Position numbers and translations under genes: made by a program
In this document: piece after piece, positions 58,594-64,000 of the stretch
Layout of the letters: every line of letters begins with the position of its first letter
Position numbering within the stretch: the first letter of the stretch is position 1
Source: JAVBMJ01 sp031551275
GTDB taxonomy: Bacteria; Bacteroidota; Bacteroidia; Bacteroidales; Rikenellaceae
Assembly (NCBI GenBank): GCA_031551275.1
Contig: JAVBNX010000001.1
Location: 1-64,000, forward strand
Length of the DNA: 64,000 nt
Reading direction: 5' to 3'
The notes under the pieces: model-generated
The model's input: only the letters and a program-made list of their open reading frames with translations
What the model was told of the DNA's origin: nothing
The model's database searches: none

Positions 58594-61083
58594 GTGAAGC
58601 ACTTCGCACACATCATACTGGCAGCCGCGCTTTTGTGCGGGATCGACGCCGCCGCGCAGACCACCAAGGTGCGGGGCCGGGTCTTCGACGCGGCCACCGG
58701 CGAGGTAATGCCCCTGGTCAGCGTGGCCTTCACCGGGACCTCGGTCGGGATAACGACCGACTTCGAGGGGAATTACTCCCTCGAGACGCGCGAAAAGGTC
58801 ACAAGCCTGACCGTCGGCTACATCGCCTACCAGACCCAGACCCTGCCGCTCAACCCCGGGGCGTTCAACCAGATCGACGTCAAACTGGTCGCGCACGAGA
58901 ACCGGATCGAGGCCATCGTGGTCAAGCGCGGCGAGGATCCCGCCATCGGGGTTTTGCGCAACGTCTCCAAAAACAAGAAAAAGAACAACCCCGACCACTA
59001 CCCCACCTACCATTGCGCCACCTACACCAAAATGGAGTTGGATATGGCCAACGTGGGGTCGGAATTCCGCAACAAGCGGATGCAGAGGAACTTCGGCTTC
59101 GTGTTCGAGTACATGGACACGGCGGCCATCACCGGCAAAGCCTACCTGCCGATGATGATTACCGAGGCCACGGCCGACTACTACTACCGCCGCAACCCGA
59201 GGCTCTCACGCGAGATCATCCAGGCCAGCCGCATATCGGGCATCGAGGAGGACTTCACCTTCGCGCAGTTCACGGGGCAGTTGCACGCCAAGGTCAATTT
59301 GTACGACGACTTTATCAACATCTTCAACGTCAACTTCGTCAGCCCGTTGCACGACCAGGGGACCCTATATTATAAGTATTACCTGGTGGACAGTTTGCAG
59401 CAAAACGGGCGCAAGGTCTACAAGATCCGTTTCCATCCCCGGGGCAAGAGTGTTCCGGTATTCGACGGCGAGGTGGGCATCGATTCACTGAGTTGGGGGT
59501 TGGTCTCGGCCTCGATGCGCCTGGCCAAAAACCTGAACGTGAACTGGATCAAGGACATGGCCGTGGAGACGACCCAGCAGTTGGCGGGCGACACGCTCTG
59601 GTTCCCGTTGCAGGACAAGATACTGGCCGATTTCGCCGTCCAGTTGAAGGATTCGTCCAAGCTGGCGACCTTTATGGGGCAGCGGCAGGTCGACTACCGG
59701 CTGGTAAGCATCGGGGAGGAGATCCCGCCCGAGGTGGACAAGCTCCACACCGACGTGGTAATGGAGCGCGACGTGCTCAACAGCGACGAGGCCTACTGGC
59801 AACAGGTGCGCCCCTACCAGCTCTCGGAAAGGGAGCAGGGCATCTACAACATGGTCGACTCGATCCGCCACGTCCCCCTGTTCAACACCTTCTACGATGC
59901 GATGAATACCGTCGTGTTCGGTTATTTGAAAACCGGGCCCTGGCTCGAGCTGGGGCCCTACTACAAGCTGTACAGCTTCAACGGCTTCGAGGGCAACCGC
60001 TTCCAGATCGGGGCGCGCACGACCGGCGACTGGAACAAAAAGCTGCGGCTGACGGGCTTCCTGGCCTACGGGACCAAGGACAGGGAGCTGAAGGGCGGGT
60101 TGGAGGCCGAGTACATGTTCAACACCATGCCCACCTCCAAACTGCACCTCTACGTGCGCCGGGACGCCTTCCCGCTGGGGGTCGGCCAGGGGGCCTTTAC
60201 CTCGGGCAACATCCTCGGGTCGCTCTTTTCGCGGGGCAGCACCAACAAGATGACCCTCGAAAACAGCGGCGGGGTAAGCTGGGAGAAGGAGTGGGTCGAC
60301 GGGGTAAGCAACAAATTCGGGTTCGCCTACCGCCAGATGTTCGCCAACCCGGTCGTCGACTTTATCCGGCCCGACGGGACTAAACTCGAGCGGATCAACT
60401 CGGCGGAGATACGGGTCGGCACGCGGCTGTCGCACAACGAGATGGTCATGCGCGGCTACTTCGACAAGAGCTCCATGCCTTCGGTCTATCCCGTCCTGAG
60501 CGTCAATTTGAGCGGGGGGATGAAGGGGATCCTGGATTGCGATTACGACTACCTCCGGGCCGAGGCTTCCATACAGTACAACCCCGATATCAACCCCATC
60601 GGACGCAGCATGATCATCCTTTCGGGGGGCAAGATATTCGGCCGCATCCCCTACCCTTTGCTCAAACTCCACGAGGGGAATTCGACCTATTTCTACGACC
60701 TGTACGCCTTCTCGTGCATGAATTACTACGAGTTCGCCTCCGACGTATGGGCCTCGGCGATCTGGGAGCACCACTTCAACGGCTTCTTTTTGGGCCGGAT
60801 CCCGCTGATGAAAAAGCTCAAATGGAGGGAGGTAATTACCGCCAAGGCGCTCTGGGGCGACCTTTCGGCGCGCAACGACGGCAGTTTGCCCGGCACGCAG
60901 GCCGAGCTGTTTTTCCCCTACGGGATGTCGAGGGTCTCCACGCCCTACTTCGAGGCGGGCGCGGGGATCGAAAACATCTTCCGCATCTTCCGCATCGACG
61001 CTTTCTGGCGGCTTACCCACCGCGAGGGACGGCCCCCGCAGGATAACTTTGCAGTCAACTTCTCGTTCGCCATCACATTTTAA
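58594..61083 (+). CDS. DUF5686 and carboxypeptidase-regulatory-like outer membrane protein
   Basis: An 829-residue exported protein with a GTG start. The signal peptide ends near DAAAQ. Residues about 22-105 are a carboxypeptidase-regulatory-like domain (VRGRVFDAATGEVMPLVSVAF…TVGYIAYQTQT). The rest matches the DUF5686 family: IEAIVVKRGEDPAI, KKNNPDHYPTYHCATYTKME, a large barrel-like C-terminal domain ending FAVNFSFAITF. These are outer membrane proteins related to TonB-dependent receptors but without the plug motif. The -7 element at 58565-58572 supports this start over the longer frame that reads across the divergent promoter. The function is unknown. Confidence 0.9.
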   Translation: MKHFAHIILAAALLCGIDAAAQTTKVRGRVFDAATGEVMPLVSVAFTGTSVGITTDFEGNYSLETREKVTSLTVGYIAYQTQTLPLNPGAFNQIDVKLVAHENRIEAIVVKRGEDPAIGVLRNVSKNKKKNNPDHYPTYHCATYTKMELDMANVGSEFRNKRMQRNFGFVFEYMDTAAITGKAYLPMMITEATADYYYRRNPRLSREIIQASRISGIEEDFTFAQFTGQLHAKVNLYDDFINIFNVNFVSPLHDQGTLYYKYYLVDSLQQNGRKVYKIRFHPRGKSVPVFDGEVGIDSLSWGLVSASMRLAKNLNVNWIKDMAVETTQQLAGDTLWFPLQDKILADFAVQLKDSSKLATFMGQRQVDYRLVSIGEEIPPEVDKLHTDVVMERDVLNSDEAYWQQVRPYQLSEREQGIYNMVDSIRHVPLFNTFYDAMNTVVFGYLKTGPWLELGPYYKLYSFNGFEGNRFQIGARTTGDWNKKLRLTGFLAYGTKDRELKGGLEAEYMFNTMPTSKLHLYVRRDAFPLGVGQGAFTSGNILGSLFSRGSTNKMTLENSGGVSWEKEWVDGVSNKFGFAYRQMFANPVVDFIRPDGTKLERINSAEIRVGTRLSHNEMVMRGYFDKSSMPSVYPVLSVNLSGGMKGILDCDYDYLRAEASIQYNPDINPIGRSMIILSGGKIFGRIPYPLLKLHEGNSTYFYDLYAFSCMNYYEFASDVWASAIWEHHFNGFFLGRIPLMKKLKWREVITAKALWGDLSARNDGSLPGTQAELFFPYGMSRVSTPYFEAGAGIENIFRIFRIDAFWRLTHREGRPPQDNFAVNFSFAITF

Positions 61084-61208
61084 CGCTTTTCCCGTGAAAT
61101 GTATTTTTCTTAAAGACACCCCCTTATTTTCATAGGGGTTAATCTTAAAAAAACATGAATTTCACGCGACAATCCCCTTAAAATACCGAGAGACGGCCGG
61201 GTAATCCC

Positions 61209-61216
61209 TATTTTTG
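61209..61216 (+). promoter_or_regulatory. -7 element of the ammonium channel gene
   Basis: TATTTTTG matches TAnnTTTG; transcription would begin near 61220, at the left arm of the leader hairpin. Confidence 0.5.
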
Positions 61217-61217
61217 C

Positions 61218-61238
61218 AGCGTAAATAATTTTTACGCT
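61218..61238 (+). promoter_or_regulatory. Leader inverted repeat abutting the amtB start codon
   Basis: AGCGTAAA (61218-61225) and TTTACGCT (61231-61238) form a perfect 8-bp stem with a TAATT loop, ending directly at the ATG at 61239. Confidence 0.5.
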
Positions 61239-62615
61239 ATGAAAAAGAGATGGATTATTTTGTCGGCGGCGTTGGTATTGATCGCCGTGTTGGGATTGGT
61301 GGGCAAGGAGCCCGCCGGCTTGTTCGATTTCGGGGCGGGGGTGGATAAGGCCAACGTGGCGTGGATGATTACCGCCACGATCTTCGTTTTGATGATGACC
61401 CCGGGTTTGTCGTTCTTCTACGGCGGCATGGTACGCTCTAAAAACGTGATCTCCACCATATTGCAGAGCTTTATCGCCATGGGGATCATCAGCGTGATCT
61501 GGGTGGCGTTCGGATTCAGCCTCTCGTTCGGCCGTGATATGGGCCACTTTATCGGCGATCCGTCCACCTTTTTCATGTTCAAAGGCGTGGGCGGCGGTGT
61601 GGACGACGACCTCTCCCGCGCCCTGGGGCTGACCATACCCCTGGCGCTGTACGCCCTGTTCCAGATGAAATTCGCCATCATTACCCCCTCGCTCATCACC
61701 GGGTCGTTCGCCGAGCGGGTAAGGTTCTCGGGGTACATGGTCTTTATCATCCTGTTCTGCATCTTCGTCTATTGCCCGCTGGCCCACTGGACGTGGCACC
61801 CCGAAGGCTTCTTGAACGTCATGCACGTCAAGGACTTCGCCGGAGGGATCGTGATCCACTGCTCCTCGGGGGTGGCGGCGCTGGCGGGGGCCCTCTTCCT
61901 GGGGCGGCGCAAGGCCGACCAGCACCGCCCGGCCAACGTGCCGTTCGTGATGCTGGGTACGGCCATGCTCTGGCTGGGGTGGTTCGGATTCAACGCGGGA
62001 TCGGCCCTGCAAGCCGACGGGATCGCCGTAAAGGCCTTTTTGAACACCAACACGGCCTCGGCTACGGCGATGATCGCCTGGGTGCTGTTCGACTGCCTGC
62101 GGGGGCGCAAACCCTCGGCCATGGGCGCGGGGATCGGCGCGGTCGTGGGGCTGGTGGCCATTACCCCCTCGGCCGGGTGGGTCACGGTGGGCGAAAGCAT
62201 CTTCATCGCCCTGGTGACGGCCGTGGCGTGCAACCTGGCCGTGAGCTGGAAGAACTCGGCCAACTCGTTCGACGACGCGCTGGACGTATTCCCCACCCAC
62301 GGGGTGGGCGGCATCCTGGGGACGGTATTTACCGGGATCTTCGTCTACGACCCCGCGAGCGGGATCAGCCACATGCACAGCTTTGGGAACCACCTGCTGG
62401 CCATCGGGATCGTGGCGGGCTACACCTTCGCGGTAAGCTACGCGCTCTACTGGGCCACCAACAAGATGATCCCCATGCGGGTCTCCGAAAAGAGCGAGAC
62501 GATCGGGTTGGACCAGAGCCAGCACGACGAGTACTACGGCAACGAGGTCCACGAAAGGGAGCTGGCCGAGTACTACATGAACGGGGAGGGGGAAACCCCG
62601 GTAAAAGGGGCATGA
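61239..62615 (+). CDS. amtB: AmtB-type ammonium transporter
   Basis: A 458-residue channel with about eleven transmembrane helices. Diagnostic features are the VAWMITATIFVLMMTPGLSFFYGGMVRSKN opening, the FVYCPLAHWTWH segment, and DFAGGIVIHCSSGVAALAGALFLGRRK, which includes the conserved pore His. The late TPSAGWV and DDALDVFPTHGVGGILGT carry the second pore-lining His. It conducts ammonium across the inner membrane. No GlnK gene follows directly; the next gene on the other strand is an AraC regulator. Confidence 0.95.
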   Translation: MKKRWIILSAALVLIAVLGLVGKEPAGLFDFGAGVDKANVAWMITATIFVLMMTPGLSFFYGGMVRSKNVISTILQSFIAMGIISVIWVAFGFSLSFGRDMGHFIGDPSTFFMFKGVGGGVDDDLSRALGLTIPLALYALFQMKFAIITPSLITGSFAERVRFSGYMVFIILFCIFVYCPLAHWTWHPEGFLNVMHVKDFAGGIVIHCSSGVAALAGALFLGRRKADQHRPANVPFVMLGTAMLWLGWFGFNAGSALQADGIAVKAFLNTNTASATAMIAWVLFDCLRGRKPSAMGAGIGAVVGLVAITPSAGWVTVGESIFIALVTAVACNLAVSWKNSANSFDDALDVFPTHGVGGILGTVFTGIFVYDPASGISHMHSFGNHLLAIGIVAGYTFAVSYALYWATNKMIPMRVSEKSETIGLDQSQHDEYYGNEVHERELAEYYMNGEGETPVKGA

Positions 62616-62652
62616 CCGGGGGAGCAAAAGACCCCGGGGGCATAATCCGGGA

Positions 62653-63558
62653 TTACTTCCCGCCCACGCGGAATTTCTTGCGGTACACCCCCGGCGAGAG
62701 CCCCTCGTTCTTGCGGAAGAAAGAGGAGAACTGGCCCACATTGCCGAAGTTGAGCGTGTAGGCGATCTCCGAGACGGTGGCGTCGGTGCGCTCCAACAAC
62801 TCCTTGGCCCTCACGTATTTCAGGTGGAGCTGGTATTGCGAAGGCGAGACATCGGTGTACTTCTTGAACATCTGCCTGAACCAGGAGTAACTCACGCCCA
62901 GTTTGTCGGCGATGTCCTTGGGCGAGGAGGGGCTTTCGACCTCCAGTTGCATGAGTGTGCGCGCCTCGTTGATCTTCTCGACGGCCTCCGAGTTGGTAAA
63001 ACTGCGGTTCTTGTTCTTGTAGTAGACCGCGCCCAACAAATGGATCACGATGCTCGAGATAAAGGGCTGGTAGCCGCTCCGGCACTCCTGCACGGCCTCC
63101 AGCATCTTCTCGTAGAGGTTGGAGAGCGAAAGGCTTACCCCGATATCCAACACGGGGTTGGATTTGGAGAAGAACTTGCGGGCCACCAGCTGGTCGATGT
63201 AGTGGCCCCGGAAGCCCACCCAGTACTCCATCCAGCCCACCGCCTCGTCGGGGCGGTAGGTGTGCCACTCGCCGGGGAAAAGCATGATCATCGTCCCGGC
63301 GCTTACCCGCGTGCGCTTGCAGGAGCGCGACTCGAACACGCCGCTCCCCTGGGTAATGTAGATCAGTTGGTACTCCTGGAAGACGCGGCCCTTGCTGTAA
63401 TTGAAATAGTAGTGGTCCTGGTTCATGCCGCCCCAACGGGGATAGACGGTGTGGGGCGGGATCAACTGCGCGCCCATGGTGGTAACCACCATCCCCCAAT
63501 CCTTGTCGGTGTCGGTAATGCTCAGGTAACGGAAACGGTTGTCCTGCAACGCCTCCAA
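62653..63558 (-). CDS. AraC-family transcriptional regulator
   Basis: About 301 residues. The N-terminal sensing part (RYLSITDTDKDWGMVVTTMG…EYQLIYITQGSGVFESRSC) is the cupin-like domain seen in sugar-type AraC regulators. The C-terminal part has the two helix-turn-helix motifs (SPKDIADKLGVSYSWFRQMF, then TVSEIAYTLNFGNVGQFSSFFRK). The conserved N-terminus requires a start upstream of the first ATG (63492); the best candidate is a TTG at 63558, so the start is uncertain. It follows a GH78-like gene by about 54 bp and should regulate that locus. Confidence 0.85.
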   Translation of the reverse strand: MEALQDNRFRYLSITDTDKDWGMVVTTMGAQLIPPHTVYPRWGGMNQDHYYFNYSKGRVFQEYQLIYITQGSGVFESRSCKRTRVSAGTMIMLFPGEWHTYRPDEAVGWMEYWVGFRGHYIDQLVARKFFSKSNPVLDIGVSLSLSNLYEKMLEAVQECRSGYQPFISSIVIHLLGAVYYKNKNRSFTNSEAVEKINEARTLMQLEVESPSSPKDIADKLGVSYSWFRQMFKKYTDVSPSQYQLHLKYVRAKELLERTDATVSEIAYTLNFGNVGQFSSFFRKNEGLSPGVYRKKFRVGGK

Positions 63559-63611
63559 AGAGGAGTGGTTGCGGTCGCGGTAGTAACCCGACGTGCGGGG
63601 AGCTACCCCCT

Positions 63612-64000
63612 CTACTCCGTAATAGTCAGGCTTAGTTCCTTTTTTATCTTCACTATGCCCTTTTTCGAAGCCTTGATCCGGGACGGGATCTCCACCGTGA
63701 TCGGCTCCTGCGACTGGATGCTGTAACGAATCGCTCCCTCTTCTCTTTTCCATGATACTTCGATATTTTTGCCCTCCGGGATGGGTATAACGCCTGAGGC
63801 GTGAGTCAGGCTGCCCGGATGGAAGTCCAATATGTAGTGGTTTTTTGTCTTGTCGAAACGGGGGTGCAGGCCCAGGGCGTAGCGTGTGAGCTGCCACGTG
63901 GGGCAGGCTCCCCACTGGTGGCAGTGGCTCCAGCGCGGGTCGAAGACCTCCAGCAAGGTAGTGTTCCCCCTGTCGAGCATCCAACCCCAGCATTTGCGGT
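63612..64000 (-). CDS. GH78-like alpha-L-rhamnosidase, C-terminal part
   Basis: The frame runs in from the window edge without a start and ends at 63612, leaving about 129 residues. The segment WGWMLDRGNTTLLEVFDPRW, followed by CHQWGACPTWQLTRYALG, is the characteristic end of the GH78/GH95-like (alpha/alpha)6 barrel, and the rest is the C-terminal beta-sandwich (GVIPIPEGKNIEVSW). It probably belongs to a rhamnosidase or related enzyme. It is upstream of, and likely co-transcribed with, the AraC regulator gene. Confidence 0.75.
   Translation of the reverse strand, partial: RKCWGWMLDRGNTTLLEVFDPRWSHCHQWGACPTWQLTRYALGLHPRFDKTKNHYILDFHPGSLTHASGVIPIPEGKNIEVSWKREEGAIRYSIQSQEPITVEIPSRIKASKKGIVKIKKELSLTITE

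Noticed and set aside
62616..62637. CCGGGG/CCCCGG hairpin after amtB
   Set aside because: It is short, overlaps the end of the gene and has no T tract.
61110..62741. A 543-codon minus frame opposite amtB
   Set aside because: It covers the whole amtB coding region; the product is rich in His, Arg and Gly with no membrane or enzymatic pattern.
1..64000. tRNA, rRNA, CRISPR or insertion sequence
   Set aside because: No cloverleaf, rRNA-like block, spaced direct repeats or transposase-like frame was noticed; a covariance or profile scan was not possible.

Overview
The window is chromosomal DNA of a fairly GC-rich member of the Bacteroidales (Bacteroidota). The evidence is SusC/SusD pairs, many MKK-type lipoproteins with a Cys lipobox, TAnnTTTG -7 promoter elements, an absence of obvious Shine-Dalgarno sequences, LytS/LytTR two-component pairs, DUF4249 and DUF5686 proteins, and an anaerobic sulfatase maturase. 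I cannot assign a genus from sequence alone. No rRNA, tRNA, CRISPR array, transposase or phage gene was seen.

Region 1 (1-590) holds the 3' end of an outer-membrane-type gene with its terminator, then a possible gene remnant ending at a second strong terminator.

Region 2 (657-35180) is one large polysaccharide utilization locus. In order it carries: a divergent FGGY kinase with a GntR regulator (minus); a UroD-family protein (plus); a minus operon of a GH38-family protein, a GH99-like lipoprotein, an EamA permease and an unknown lipoprotein; a HAD phosphatase (plus); a long minus operon of SusC1, SusD1, SusC2, SusD2, four surface lipoproteins and a GH106-family rhamnosidase; and a plus operon of two paralogous secreted TIM-barrel-like proteins flanking a PfkB kinase, followed by a D-lyxose/D-mannose isomerase. 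Five promoters in this region carry the same 15-bp box, CAGGCAAGKRYAKGA. In every case its first base lies exactly 37 bp before the first base of the -7 element. This ties the 34 kb into one predicted regulon. Inferred flow: SusCD systems import a glycan, GH106 and other hydrolases cut it, the permease brings sugars in, and the isomerase and PfkB kinase feed central metabolism. Two catalytic-looking proteins, the GH38 and the FGGY kinase, lack residues normally essential for activity.

Region 3 (35211-42664) is general chromosomal content: an OmpA/PorT-type barrel, a membrane-anchored AraC regulator, a Rossmann oxidoreductase, a MarR-GNAT fusion, an FMN reductase, a sulfatase maturase coupled to a trigger-factor-like protein lacking the PPIase domain, and a HAD lipoprotein phosphatase.

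Region 4 (42816-51213) has a TonB-dependent receptor with Gly/Met-rich loops, a DUF4249 lipoprotein, an esterase, a LytS/LytTR pair whose kinase has a His/Gly/Pro-rich loop, and a Cthe_2159-like beta-helix lipoprotein.

Region 5 (51227-64000) has an LRR lipoprotein, a small lipoprotein, a second barrel protein, a small unknown gene whose 3' end lies in a dispersed repeat, a secreted HExxH peptidase with a second LytTR/LytS pair, a DUF5686 receptor-like protein, an AmtB ammonium channel, an AraC regulator and the 3' end of a GH78-like gene.
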